The notes beneath the pieces are model-generated. The model was not told where the DNA came from. It ran no database searches and saw nothing but the letters and a program-made list of their open reading frames with translations. Shown here in pieces: positions 37,129 through 46,976 of a stretch of DNA of 64,000 nucleotides. The stretch is from Nevskia sp. Its GTDB lineage: Bacteria > Pseudomonadota > Gammaproteobacteria > Nevskiales > Nevskiaceae. Position 1 is the first letter of the stretch. Every line of letters starts with the position of its first letter. The stretch lies in assembly GCA_019689635.1 (NCBI GenBank), contig JADGHB010000001.1, forward strand, positions 62,001 through 126,000, written 5' to 3'. The position numbers and the translations under genes were made by a program.

Positions 37129-39527
37129 ATCGAGAGCACTCGCACCACGCCCACGCCGCCGAACCCGGCCGCGGCGTGCGCGATCCGGTGTGCGGCATGA
37201 CCGTCGACTCCGCGACTGCGCGCCGGCTCGATTACGGCGGGCACCGCTACCACTTCTGCAGCGCGGGCTGCGAGAGCCGCTTCAAGGCCGACCCGGGCCG
37301 CTATGCACAGCTTCTGCCGCCAAACGCAAACCCGCAGACTATAGGAGGAGCGTCAGCTCCGACCGTCGCGGCTCACGCCGTTCCTGCGCCGGCGGCGCGG
37401 CCCGGTGCGATCTACACCTGCCCGATGCACCCGCAGATCCGCCAGGACCATCCGGGTGCCTGCCCGATCTGCGGCATGGCGCTGGAGCCGGTGGGCGCGA
37501 GCGCCGAAGCGGGCGGGAACGCCGAGCTGCGCGACATGACGCGGCGCTTCTGGATCGGCCTGATGCTGGCGGTACCGGTCGTCGTGCTGGCCATGGGCGC
37601 TGACGTTCCGGTGCTGGGGCCAGCGCTCGCGCGCCTGCTGCCGCGGGCCTTGTCGGGCTGGATCGAGCTGGTCCTGACCACGCCGATCGTGCTGTGGGCC
37701 GGCTCGCTCTTTTTCGTCCGCGGCTGGCGCGCGCTCACCAACCGCCGCCTCAACATGTTCTCCCTGATCGCGCTGGGCGTCGGCACCGCCTATGTCTACA
37801 GCCTCGTCGCCACGCTCGCGCCCGGCCTGTTCCCGGCCGGCTTCCGCGCCGCCGACGGCACGGTGGAGCGCTATTTCGAAGCCGCCGCGGTGATCACCGT
37901 GCTGGTGCTGCTGGGCCAGGTGCTGGAATTGCGCGCCCGCGAGCAGACGGGCAGCGCGATCCGCGCGCTGCTCAAGCTGGCGCCCAGGATGACCCATCGC
38001 CTGCGCGGCGACGGCACGGAAGAAGAGATCCCGCTCGACCGTGTCCAGGTCGGCGACCGGCTGCGCATCCGTCCCGGCGAAGCCGTGCCGGTGGACGGCG
38101 TGGTCCTTGAAGGCAAAAGCCAGGTCGATGAAAGCATGGTCACCGGCGAGTCGCTGCCGGTCGCCAAGGCGCCGGGCGCGCGCCTGATCGGCGGCACCGT
38201 CAACGGCACCGGTACGTTGGTGATGCGCGCCGAAAAAGTCGGCGCGGACACGCTGCTGGCGCGCATCGTGGCCATGGTGGCCGAGGCGCAACGCTCGCGC
38301 GCGCCGGTCCAGCGTCTGGCCGACGTGGTCGCCGGCTGGTTCGTACCGGCGGTGCTCGTCGTCGCCGGGCTGGCCTTCGCGGGCTGGGCTCTCTTCGGGC
38401 CACCGCCGGCGCTGGCGCACGGCCTGCTCGCCGCGGTCTCCGTGCTGATCATCGCCTGCCCCTGCGCGCTGGGCCTGGCCACGCCGATGTCGATCCAGGT
38501 CGGCGTCGGCAAAGGCGCGACGGCCGGCGTGCTGATCAAGTCCGCCGAGGCGCTGGAGCGGATGGAGAAAATCGACACGCTGGTGGTCGACAAGACCGGC
38601 ACGCTCACCGAGGGCCGGCCGCGCGTGACCCGCATCCTGCCCGCCGCCGGAGTCGACGAAGCGGAGGTGCTGCGGCTGGCGGCCAGCCTGGAACGCGCCA
38701 GCGAGCATCCGCTGGCGGCGGCCATCGTCCGCGCCGCGACCGAGCGCGGGATGGCGCTGTCCGATCCCGCCGAATTCGAGTCGCTCACCGGCCAGGGCGT
38801 ACGCGGCCGCATCGCCGGCCGGCGCGTGGTGCTGGGCAACGCCAGGCTGATGGAGGCCGAGCGCATCGCGCGCGCCGAGCTCGCCGCCGCCGCCGACGAT
38901 TGGCGGGCCGGCGGCGCGACCGTGCTGTTCGTGGCGCTGGACGGCAAGCCGGCGGGTGTCGTGGCCGTCGCCGATCCGATCAAGGACAGCGCGCGCGCCG
39001 CGCTGTCCGCGCTGCGTGCAGAAGGCGTGCGCGTCGTCATGCTCACCGGCGACCACCGCCGCACCGCCGAGGCGGTGGCGCGGCAGCTCGGCATTACCGA
39101 GGTCGTGGCCGAGGTGCTGCCCGACCAGAAGCATGCCGTGGTGCGCCGGCTGCGCGCCCAAGGGCGGGTGGTGGCGATGGCCGGCGACGGCGTGAACGAT
39201 GCGCCGGCGCTGGCCGAGGCGGATGTCGGCATCGCCATGGGCAGCGGCACGGAGGTGGCGATGCAATCCGCCGGCGTGACGCTGGTGAAAGGCGACCTGA
39301 CCGGCGTGGTGCGGGCCCGCGTGCTGAGCCGGGCGACGATGCGCAACATCCGCGAAAACCTGTTCTTCGCCTTCGTCTACAACGCGCTCGGCGTGCCGGT
39401 CGCCGCCGGCGTGCTCTATCCGTTCTTCGGCCTCCGGCTGTCGCCGATGATCGCCGCGCTGGCGATGAGCGCCAGTTCGGTGTCGGTGGTGTTCAACGCG
39501 CTACGCTTGCGCTCGGTACGGCTGTGA
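37125..39527 (+). CDS. Copper-translocating P1B-type ATPase with YHS and heavy-metal-binding domains
   Basis: [68 protein letters not shown] overlap with merR. Confidence 0.93.
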   Translation: MNREHSHHAHAAEPGRGVRDPVCGMTVDSATARRLDYGGHRYHFCSAGCESRFKADPGRYAQLLPPNANPQTIGGASAPTVAAHAVPAPAARPGAIYTCPMHPQIRQDHPGACPICGMALEPVGASAEAGGNAELRDMTRRFWIGLMLAVPVVVLAMGADVPVLGPALARLLPRALSGWIELVLTTPIVLWAGSLFFVRGWRALTNRRLNMFSLIALGVGTAYVYSLVATLAPGLFPAGFRAADGTVERYFEAAAVITVLVLLGQVLELRAREQTGSAIRALLKLAPRMTHRLRGDGTEEEIPLDRVQVGDRLRIRPGEAVPVDGVVLEGKSQVDESMVTGESLPVAKAPGARLIGGTVNGTGTLVMRAEKVGADTLLARIVAMVAEAQRSRAPVQRLADVVAGWFVPAVLVVAGLAFAGWALFGPPPALAHGLLAAVSVLIIACPCALGLATPMSIQVGVGKGATAGVLIKSAEALERMEKIDTLVVDKTGTLTEGRPRVTRILPAAGVDEAEVLRLAASLERASEHPLAAAIVRAATERGMALSDPAEFESLTGQGVRGRIAGRRVVLGNARLMEAERIARAELAAAADDWRAGGATVLFVALDGKPAGVVAVADPIKDSARAALSALRAEGVRVVMLTGDHRRTAEAVARQLGITEVVAEVLPDQKHAVVRRLRAQGRVVAMAGDGVNDAPALAEADVGIAMGSGTEVAMQSAGVTLVKGDLTGVVRARVLSRATMRNIRENLFFAFVYNALGVPVAAGVLYPFFGLRLSPMIAALAMSASSVSVVFNALRLRSVRL

Positions 39528-39585
39528 GGGACGGCGACGAGCCGCCCTCGGCGCGCGGCCGGCGCGTGCATTGCTTCATTGCCGC

Positions 39586-40209
39586 TCAAGGCTGCGGTCC
39601 GTGCCCGACGCGAGCGGGCGATTCCGCCGGTACCGCGTTCCCGTCCGCGTGGTGAGGCACCGGCGACTCGCCGCGCGGCATCGGCATCATCGTCATGTCC
39701 GTGTCCATCGGCGCCCGGGCGACGATGTCCTTGTATTGCTGCGGACTGAGCTTGGGCAACTGCATGACGAAGGCGGTGATCGCCCAGAGTTCATCGTCCT
39801 CGTGCGAGGCGCCCCAGGCCGGCATGCCGCTCAGCTTGATGCCGTGCTTGATCACCCAGAAGATCTCGGCGGGGGTCAGGCTCGTGCCTTGATAGAGCTT
39901 CGGTGGCCTCGGATACAAACCTTCCCAGGTTTCGCTCTGGTCGTATCCCGGCGCGAGATGGCAGGTGGAGCACATCGCGGCGTACTGGCCCGCACCTTCC
40001 AGGATCATCTTCGGGTCGTTCAAGTCCGGCACCCGGATGTCCCGGGCATGTGCCGCAATCGAGCGATCGCGCAGCGCGCTCACGAGCCAATCAACGAAAC
40101 GCGTATGCGGCACGTCGGCACCGATGTCGTAGGCGCCGGAGTACACGTAGACGCCCAGGCCCACGACCGCGATGATCAACAGTACAAATAGTGTTTTGAT
40201 CGTTTTCAT
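39586..40209 (-). CDS. Membrane-anchored/secreted c-type cytochrome
   Basis: N-terminal hydrophobic MKTIKTLFVLLIIAVVGLGVYVYSG; heme motif CSTCH; GMPAWG. Confidence 0.82.
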   Translation of the reverse strand: MKTIKTLFVLLIIAVVGLGVYVYSGAYDIGADVPHTRFVDWLVSALRDRSIAAHARDIRVPDLNDPKMILEGAGQYAAMCSTCHLAPGYDQSETWEGLYPRPPKLYQGTSLTPAEIFWVIKHGIKLSGMPAWGASHEDDELWAITAFVMQLPKLSPQQYKDIVARAPMDTDMTMMPMPRGESPVPHHADGNAVPAESPARVGHGPQP

Positions 40210-40224
40210 TCGGGGTTCCCTCGG

Positions 40225-40974
40225 TTACCACCATACTCGGACACCGGCGACCAAGCGCAAATCCTCCACAGCAGCCCGCTCGACGCGGGCGAACCTGGCG
40301 GCCTGCCCGTATCTTTTCTCATACGTGACACCGACGTAGGGCGCGAACTGTCGGCGAATCTCATAGCGCAGGCGTAAGCCCGAATCGATATCTGACAAGC
40401 CGGCCCCAATGCCTTGGCGCGGATCGCTCTTGGAGTAGAAGTTGAGCTCGAACTGCGGCTGTAACACCAGCCGCTGGGTCAGGTACATGTCGTAGTGCCC
40501 TTCCAAGCGCGCTCCGTAATGCCCGCCGTTACTGACGAAACCGAAGGCACCGATCTCCCAGAACAGCGGCGCTAGACCTTCGACCCCGAACGCGCCCCAA
40601 CCGCGTGAAGGGCTCGGCTTGAAGTTGTAGCGCGCCCCGGCCTGCAGGTTAAAAAAGCGGGAGATGGCGCGTGAGTACAACGCCTGCGCTTCGGCTTCGT
40701 CGGGCGCGCCGGTGCCGGTGTCCAATTTGCCCTCGGTCTTGAACCGGGCGCGGTTCAAGTGATCGCCATACCAGCCTTCCCCTTCCCAGCGATAGGTGTT
40801 GTCGCCGTTGCCGGTGCGTAGCTCGTTTTGATCGAGAATGGCGAAGCCGAAGGGGCGGTTGTTTTCTACCGGCTGCGGCCAAGCCGCTTGGGTCAGCTGC
40901 TGCTGGGCCAGCGCGGTCAGCGGCAGCGTTGCGGCAAACGCCGCGAGGGCGAGTGTCCGGTTCATGGTAGCCAT
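40225..40974 (-). CDS. copB: Copper resistance outer-membrane protein CopB
   Basis: FGFAILDQNELRTGNGDNTYRWEGEGWYGDHLNRARFKTEGKL; C-terminal LRLVAGVRVWW; ATGA overlap with copA. Confidence 0.9.
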   Translation of the reverse strand: MATMNRTLALAAFAATLPLTALAQQQLTQAAWPQPVENNRPFGFAILDQNELRTGNGDNTYRWEGEGWYGDHLNRARFKTEGKLDTGTGAPDEAEAQALYSRAISRFFNLQAGARYNFKPSPSRGWGAFGVEGLAPLFWEIGAFGFVSNGGHYGARLEGHYDMYLTQRLVLQPQFELNFYSKSDPRQGIGAGLSDIDSGLRLRYEIRRQFAPYVGVTYEKRYGQAARFARVERAAVEDLRLVAGVRVWW

Positions 40975-42857
40975 CACGCCACCTCCGCGGTGGTGAACAT
41001 CCCTGCTTCCATGTGGTAGAGCAGGTGGCAGTGATAGGCCCAGCGGCCGCGCTCGTCGGCGGTCAGGTAGTAGTGCAGCGTTTCGCCGGGCTTGACGATG
41101 ACCGTGTGCTTGAGCGGCCGCCGCCGGTAATCGGCGGTGTTGTCCAGCTCGGTGAACATACCGTGCAGGTGGATCGGGTGTTCCATCATGGTGTCGTTGA
41201 CCAGGGTCACCCAGATGCGCTGGCCGTAAGGGAAACGCACCGGCTGACTCTGGTCGTAGGTCAGGCCGTTGAAGCCGAAGACGTAGCGGTCCATGCTGCC
41301 GGTCAAGTGCAGCAGCACTTCGGCGTCCGGATCCCGCGCGTGGAACGGGATGTTCTGCGGCCCGCGGTCCAGTCTCACCAGATCGGCGTAAGTCAGCACG
41401 CGGCGGCCGTTGCCGTCGAGGCCGGCGCCGGGCTGGTCCAGTCGGTAGGTCGGCATCATGGCGAGGGTTTCCACCGCGGGGCCGAGCTGGAGATGAACAT
41501 CTTGCGGTTGCGGATAGGCGGTCTGACCGCGGCCGTTGGCCGGCGCCGGGTGCGGAAGCTTCGGCCGCGGCGGCGGTGTCCACCCCCCGTGTGTCATGCC
41601 GCTCATGTCCATGCCGTGCATGTGCGACATGTCCATGCCCTGCATGCCGCCCATGTCCATGCCGCTCATGCCACTCATAGCGCCGCCGTCCATGCCTGGC
41701 ATGCCCATGTCGCTCATGGTGCGGCTGTAGATCGGATCCATCTCTGGCACCGGCGCGGATAGGCCTTCGCGCACCGCCAGCGTCGCGCGCGCGTAGCCGC
41801 TGCGATCCAGCGCCTGAGCGAAGATCGTGTAGGCGTCGTCTTTCGGCTCGACCACGACGTCGTAGGTTTCCGCCACACCGATGCGGAATTCGTCCACCGA
41901 CACCGGCTCCACGTTGCTGCCGTCGGCGGCGACCACGGTCATCTTGAGGCCCGGGATGCGAACGTCGAAGAACGTCATCGACGAGCCGTTGATGAAGCGC
42001 AACCGCACTCGCTCGCCGGGCTTGAACAGGCCGGTCCAGTTCGCCGCCGGCGGTTGCCCGTTGATCAGATACGTGTAGGTGCCGCCGGTCTGCGCACCGC
42101 TGACGTCCGACAAGTCGCGCGGATCCATCCGCATCATGCCCCAGGCCCAGCGGTTCTTGAGCGTGGCCGCCAAGCCCTTGGCCGAGACGTCGTGGAAGAA
42201 ATCGGCCACGGTGCGCTTGTGGTAGTTGTAGTAGCCGTCGCCCGCTTTGAGATGGTAGTAGACCGCCTCCGGATCCTCGTCGGTCCAGTCGCTGAGCATC
42301 ACGACGTAGTCGCGGTCGGCGCGGATCGGATCGGGATCCCGCGGTTCGATCACCAGCGCGCCGTACAAGCCGGTCTGCTCCTGAAAGCCGGTGTGGCTGT
42401 GATACCAGAAGGTACCGCTCTGGCGCACGCGGAAACGATAGGTGAAGCTTTCGCCCGGCGCGATACCCGCAAAACTGATCCCCGGCACGCCGTCCATGTC
42501 GGTCGGCAGCAGGATGCCGTGCCAGTGGATCGAGGTCGAGGTATTGAGCCGGTTGGTGACCCGCAAAGTCACCGCATCGCCCTCACGCCAGCGCAACACC
42601 GGGCCCGGCAGCAGGCCGTTGACCAGGGTGGCGATGCGCGGCGTACCGGTGATGTTCACCGCGGTCGGCTCGATCGCCAAATCGAACTCGGTGCCGGATA
42701 GCTCCGGTACGCCGTAGCGGCCGGGGCGGGCGACCGCGTAGGCGTCACGGGTGAGCCAGGGTGAGAACGCGGTGACCGCAGCCCCTGCGGCCAAACCCTG
42801 CACGAAGCGGCGGCGCGTCACGCGGCCGCCACCGGGCGGCCATGGGTTCCGTTTCAT
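40974..42857 (-). CDS. copA: Multicopper oxidase CopA (periplasmic, TAT signal)
   Basis: RRRFVQGLAAGAA twin-arginine; SIHWHGILLPTDMDGVPG; FWYHSHTGFQEQTGLYGALVIEP; HPIHLHGMF; AYHCHLLYHMEAGMFTTAEV. Confidence 0.93.
   Translation of the reverse strand: MKRNPWPPGGGRVTRRRFVQGLAAGAAVTAFSPWLTRDAYAVARPGRYGVPELSGTEFDLAIEPTAVNITGTPRIATLVNGLLPGPVLRWREGDAVTLRVTNRLNTSTSIHWHGILLPTDMDGVPGISFAGIAPGESFTYRFRVRQSGTFWYHSHTGFQEQTGLYGALVIEPRDPDPIRADRDYVVMLSDWTDEDPEAVYYHLKAGDGYYNYHKRTVADFFHDVSAKGLAATLKNRWAWGMMRMDPRDLSDVSGAQTGGTYTYLINGQPPAANWTGLFKPGERVRLRFINGSSMTFFDVRIPGLKMTVVAADGSNVEPVSVDEFRIGVAETYDVVVEPKDDAYTIFAQALDRSGYARATLAVREGLSAPVPEMDPIYSRTMSDMGMPGMDGGAMSGMSGMDMGGMQGMDMSHMHGMDMSGMTHGGWTPPPRPKLPHPAPANGRGQTAYPQPQDVHLQLGPAVETLAMMPTYRLDQPGAGLDGNGRRVLTYADLVRLDRGPQNIPFHARDPDAEVLLHLTGSMDRYVFGFNGLTYDQSQPVRFPYGQRIWVTLVNDTMMEHPIHLHGMFTELDNTADYRRRPLKHTVIVKPGETLHYYLTADERGRWAYHCHLLYHMEAGMFTTAEVA
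41595..41717 (-). repeat. Met/Gly/Asp-rich low-complexity repeat inside copA
   Basis: Encodes MSDMGMPGMDGGAMSGMSGMDMGGMQGMDMSHMHGMDMSGM. Confidence 0.9.
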
Positions 42858-43002
42858 GACGAGATTCTCCGAGGAAATGTTGAGCCAAAGAGCGGCCGTA
42901 TGCCGCTCGGACCTTCGCGCACCCAGGCGCGGGAAAACATGAACATGGAAACCTCCGCGAAGGATCGGGCGCTGCGCGATGGCGCAGCGCTTGGTCACGC
43001 GA

Positions 43003-43350
43003 TCAGGCGGAGCGAGTGATGGGCGGTCGCAGAGGCAGGGACAGGACGCCAAGGAAAACCGGCGCCCGCGGCGGATCGAACCTCGCGCGGAACGTCGGCG
43101 GGATCACCGGAGCGGATGGCAGCGAGGCGATGAACGGCGCATGGATCTGCGCGCAGTCGCAACCGGACATGCGGCAGTCGTGCGCTGGCGCGCACGGCGC
43201 GGAGTGCGCCGCGTGCGCCTGCGACCCGGGCGTTGGGGTGCCGGCCAGGCCGCACATCGCACTGGCGGCGAATGCGCCCTGCGCCGCCAGCGCCAGGCTC
43301 AACAGCAGGCACAGCCTTGCGAAGAGCTTCCTTGGCAAGCGGGCGCGCAT
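43003..43350 (-). CDS. Small Cys/His-rich secreted protein, first gene of copper operon (DUF2946-like, tentative)
   Basis: 115 aa; signal-like LFARLCLLLSLALAAQGAFA; HDCRMSGCDCAQIH; lies just after the MerR-type promoter. Confidence 0.55.
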   Translation of the reverse strand: MRARLPRKLFARLCLLLSLALAAQGAFAASAMCGLAGTPTPGSQAHAAHSAPCAPAHDCRMSGCDCAQIHAPFIASLPSAPVIPPTFRARFDPPRAPVFLGVLSLPLRPPITRSA

Positions 43351-43383
43351 CGGCGACGGTTCAAAGGGCTTCGGACCGAATAA

Positions 43384-43414
43384 GTTTAATCTCTGGACCC
43401 GACTCCAGAGTCAA
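43384..43414 (-). promoter_or_regulatory. Second MerR/CueR-type promoter-operator, drives the leftward cop operon
   Basis: Minus strand TTGACT-CTGGAGTCGGGTCCAGAGA-TTAAAC; 19-bp spacer; matches the site at 36668-36698. Confidence 0.8.
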
Positions 43415-43770
43415 CCCGCCACGACGTCGCTCGGCCCCCAGTAGGCGCGCATCGAGCTGAATCGGCCGGAATCGTCGAAGGTCATCACGTCGATCACGCG
43501 GATCAGGCTCGGCCCCTGGGGCAGGTTCAGGCGCACGTCGAAAGCCATGGCCGCCGCATTGCCGTGCGAGCCGCGGATCGGCGCGGCGAGCGTGAGCCTG
43601 GCGCCGGTGGCCACCGCCATCTTGTAGAACGCCGCGATCTCTGCCTTGCCGCGCTTGACCGGACTGCCGACCGGGTCTTCGACCGTGGCGTCGTCGGCGT
43701 ACAGCGCCGCGACGCCCTCGGCATCGGCGCGGTTGAACCGGTCGATGTAGTCCTGCAGCGCCCGCTTCAT
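43411..43770 (-). CDS. ksi: Steroid delta-isomerase (ketosteroid isomerase)
   Basis: DYIDRFNRADAEGVAALYADDATVEDPVGSPVKRGKAEIAAFYKMA...IRVIDVMTFDDSGRFSSMRAYWG; matches KSI family pattern and conserved Tyr/Asp/Asp contexts. Confidence 0.82.
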   Translation of the reverse strand: MKRALQDYIDRFNRADAEGVAALYADDATVEDPVGSPVKRGKAEIAAFYKMAVATGARLTLAAPIRGSHGNAAAMAFDVRLNLPQGPSLIRVIDVMTFDDSGRFSSMRAYWGPSDVVAG

Positions 43771-44028
43771 GGTTTCTTCGCTGACCGTCACGCGAGTGTT
43801 CCTTTTGACCGAATGAACCGACCCGCATTCTGCGCGGGCCAATGCGCACCGGAATCGTCCGCGCGGATGAAACGCCGGTCATGGCTTCGCTCGCTTTATG
43901 CACCGGCGGAAAACTTCCCCTATACTCGCCGGGCACGGCGTTTCCCCGGCATTCATCCCGATTTCCCGGGCCACGACAAACACCAAAAACCCGCGGGCGC
44001 CGGACGACTCACGACGGAGGAGGAGAGC

Positions 44029-45249
44029 GTGTCGATGGCGGCTACGGCGGGCTTCGTCAACGGCAGCCGCACTCGCGCCGGCAAGACCGCCGGCCCGGCG
44101 CCCTCCGCGGCGCTGTCCGTCTCGGAGCTGTCGCGCCTGGACCGCCTGCTCGGGGCGATCTACGAAGGGCCGATGGAATCCCCGCCCTGGCACGCGGCGC
44201 TGGAGCTGGTGCGCGAAAACCTCAAGGCCGCCCACGTCACCCTGATGCTGCGCCCGCCCTCGCCCGACAGCACCGGCGTGATGATCAACACCGGCCCGGT
44301 GACGCGCCAGGGCATCGAGTCCTACGAAACGCACTTCTTCGCGCTCGACCCTTTCGTGCGCCTGCCCGAAGGCGAGGTCGTCACCGCCGAGGAGCTGATC
44401 GGCAAGTCCTGGCTGGAAAGCGTGGTGTATCAGGAATACCTGAAACCCTTGGGCATCCGCCATCTGCTCGGCGCCGACATCTACACCCAGGACGGCATCG
44501 AGTGCCGGTTGCGCGTGACGCGCAGTCACAACCAGAAGCCGTTCAGCGCGGAGGACAAGGCGCTGGTGCGTTTTCTGTTGCCACATCTGAAGCGCGCCAT
44601 CCAGTTGCACGCGCGGCTGGATTATCTGGAGTGCGAGCGCCAACTTTTCGCCGGCACCGTCAACCGCCTGCTCTTGGGCATCGTCAGCTTCGCCCAGAAC
44701 GGCACCCTGTTGGAAACCAATCAGGAAGCGCGCCGCATTCTGTCCGAGAAGGACGGCCTGTGGCTGTCCGGCAACACGCTGTGCGTGGAGAGCGCCCAGG
44801 AAAGCCGCGAGCTGCAGCGCATGATCCGCCAGGCGCTGGCCGACAGCATCAGCGGCGGCCACGGCGGGCCGGGCCTGGTCGAGGCGATGTCGGTGTCGCG
44901 GCCTTCGGGACGCGCCAAGCTCGGCGTGCTGGTGCGCTCCATCCCGCCCGGCGACTGGTCCGAGAGCAAGCTGCGTCCCGCGGTCGCGGTGTTCCTGCGC
45001 GATCCCGAATCCAGCGCCGCCCAGCCCTCGCAGGAACTGGTGCGGCGCCTGTTCGGCTTGACGCGCATGGAAGCGCAGCTCGCGCTGCTGCTGGCCGAGG
45101 GCTACACGCTGGACGAAGCCGCGGAAAAGATGGACGTGCGCCGCAACACCGCCCGCACCCACCTGCGCTCGATCTTCTGCAAGACCGGCGTGACCCGCCA
45201 GACCATGCTGGTCAGACTGATGCTCAACAGCGTCCTGACGCTCGGCTAA
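44029..45249 (+). CDS. LuxR-type transcriptional regulator, candidate steroid regulator
   Basis: C-terminal HTH LFGLTRMEAQLALLLAEGYTLDEAAEKMDVRRNTARTHLRSIFCKTGVTRQTMLVRL; GGAGGAGGAG RBS before GTG start. Confidence 0.82.
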   Translation: MSMAATAGFVNGSRTRAGKTAGPAPSAALSVSELSRLDRLLGAIYEGPMESPPWHAALELVRENLKAAHVTLMLRPPSPDSTGVMINTGPVTRQGIESYETHFFALDPFVRLPEGEVVTAEELIGKSWLESVVYQEYLKPLGIRHLLGADIYTQDGIECRLRVTRSHNQKPFSAEDKALVRFLLPHLKRAIQLHARLDYLECERQLFAGTVNRLLLGIVSFAQNGTLLETNQEARRILSEKDGLWLSGNTLCVESAQESRELQRMIRQALADSISGGHGGPGLVEAMSVSRPSGRAKLGVLVRSIPPGDWSESKLRPAVAVFLRDPESSAAQPSQELVRRLFGLTRMEAQLALLLAEGYTLDEAAEKMDVRRNTARTHLRSIFCKTGVTRQTMLVRLMLNSVLTLG

Positions 45250-45253
45250 AAAC

Positions 45254-45736
45254 TCACGCCGGCGGCAGTTTCTTGCCGTGCTGGGCCAGCCAGTGCGCGG
45301 TGATGTTGGGCGGCTGCTCGAAGGGCGTGACGATCTCGAAGATGCGCTCGTAGGTGGCGCGCTGGATCCACCAGCGGCCGTCGCGCTTGACGTAGGTATC
45401 GCGGTACAGCGCGCTGCCGTCGGTGATGATCTTGTGGCGCAGGTCAAGGAACCAGTCCTTGAGATACCACTGGCCGCGCGCCTCGTCGGGCGCCACCAGG
45501 TCGATCTCGGGATGGTTGACGTGGTGGAAGGCGATGGCCTCGGCGTGGAAGGCGTTTCCGATCGCTTCCAGGATCCGGTCGCGCCCGGCCGCCTCGAACA
45601 CGTAGCTGCCCCCGACGTAGCGGATGCTCGCGTCCTCGGTGAACAACTCCGCGAGTTCCTTTATGTTGGCGGTGTCGATGCAGCGGCAGTAGCGGTACTT
45701 GAGGCGCTTGATCGCCTCCAGGTCTTCCAGGGACAT
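45254..45736 (-). CDS. SnoaL/NTF2-like protein
   Basis: MSLEDLEAIKRLKYRYCRCIDTANIKELAELFTEDASIRY. Confidence 0.78.
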   Translation of the reverse strand: MSLEDLEAIKRLKYRYCRCIDTANIKELAELFTEDASIRYVGGSYVFEAAGRDRILEAIGNAFHAEAIAFHHVNHPEIDLVAPDEARGQWYLKDWFLDLRHKIITDGSALYRDTYVKRDGRWWIQRATYERIFEIVTPFEQPPNITAHWLAQHGKKLPPA

Positions 45737-45761
45737 CGCGTTGGCTCCTTTGCGTGGAGAA

Positions 45762-46526
45762 TCAGATGCCGAATCCGCCGGACACGTTGATCTGCTGGCC
45801 GGTGACGTATTGATTGGCGGCGAGGAACACCGCGGCCTGCCCGACTTCCTCCGGCTTGCCCCAGCGCTTGAGACACAGAAGTTTCTGGGTCTCCTCGACC
45901 CACTTCGAGTCGAACACCCCGCGCCGCGACAGCTCCAGGAACATGCCGGCTTCGATCACGCCGACCAGCACGGAATTGGCGCGCACCTTGAACCGGCCTT
46001 CCTCCTTGGCGATGCCGCGGATCAGCGCCTCGTTGGCCGCCTTGGGCACCACCGACAGGCCGTCCTTCGGCGGCCACCACAGATGGCCGGCGGAGCCCAG
46101 GTGCACGTAGGAACCGCCTTGCTGCCGCAGATGCGGCAGCGTGGCCTGCACCACGTTGAAGAAACCAAGGCTCTCCGTCTCCAGCGAACGGCGCCACAGC
46201 TCCGGCGGCGTTTCCGCGAGCGTCAACTGCTCGACCACCGGTCCGGCGGCGAACACCACGGTGTGGATGCGCCCGTGATCCGCACACGCGGCTTCCACTG
46301 CGGCGCGCACCTGCGCCGGATCGGTCACGTCGGCGGCGTGCGTGCTGACCCGGCGGCCCAGCGCGCGCAGCTCAGCGGCGAGTTTCTCGGCGGTGTCTTT
46401 CTTGCGCCGATAGACCAGCGCGCAGTCGCCGCCCGCGCGCGCGAAACTCTTCGCCACCTCGCTGCCCAGACCGCCGCTGGCGCCGAACACCAGCACCGCA
46501 CCCTGCGGAAAAATCGCTTCGCCCAT
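45762..46526 (-). CDS. SDR family oxidoreductase
   Basis: AVLVFGASGGLGSEVAKSFARAGGDCALVYRR; C-terminal NQYVTGQQINVSGGFGI; alternative start at 46556. Confidence 0.82.
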   Translation of the reverse strand: MGEAIFPQGAVLVFGASGGLGSEVAKSFARAGGDCALVYRRKKDTAEKLAAELRALGRRVSTHAADVTDPAQVRAAVEAACADHGRIHTVVFAAGPVVEQLTLAETPPELWRRSLETESLGFFNVVQATLPHLRQQGGSYVHLGSAGHLWWPPKDGLSVVPKAANEALIRGIAKEEGRFKVRANSVLVGVIEAGMFLELSRRGVFDSKWVEETQKLLCLKRWGKPEEVGQAAVFLAANQYVTGQQINVSGGFGI

Positions 46527-46976
46527 CGTCTCCCCCGGCGGTTTTTCTTCGGGCATTGTGGGAGACCGGCGGCCTGCCGGCTTCACCCTAACGGGTGACG
46601 GAAGGGGTGACGGCCGACGCGCATCGCGCCGATTTTGTAAAGCAATGGTTAAAGCGCGTGCGCGCCAACACGCTGCGCGCGATACTTTGCCGCGCGCGGC
46701 GGGGTGCTTCGCAGCAATCGTCCGACTCCCACCGGTACCGCAGCGTGGAGCATTCCGCCGCGCACCTTCCTCTTTTCCCTCACTCGCGCCGACGCGCGGT
46801 GCCATTGACCCGCTGGCCGTTGGCGTCAATCCCGCCTGGGACGCTAAAATCCTCGGCAAGTCCAAGGACGGTCGTGCGGCGGCCCTCCGCCTGCGGCAGC
46901 TCGGTCCCGGTCCGACGCACCGCCACGTACGCGTGCAGCGCCCACGGCCTGCGACGGTTTTTTGGCTGATGAACCC

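Noticed and set aside
41595-41717. Short repeated ATGTCCATGCC-like units resembling a tandem or CRISPR-like repeat
   Set aside because: They are in frame within copA and encode the Met-rich copper-binding segment; no spacer/repeat regularity.
46637-46653. GTAAAGCAATGGTTAAA, similar to a CpxR box (GTAAA-N5-GTAAA), upstream of the CpxR-like gene
   Set aside because: The second half-site is imperfect and lies over 300 bp upstream of the response regulator; insufficient without a matrix scan.
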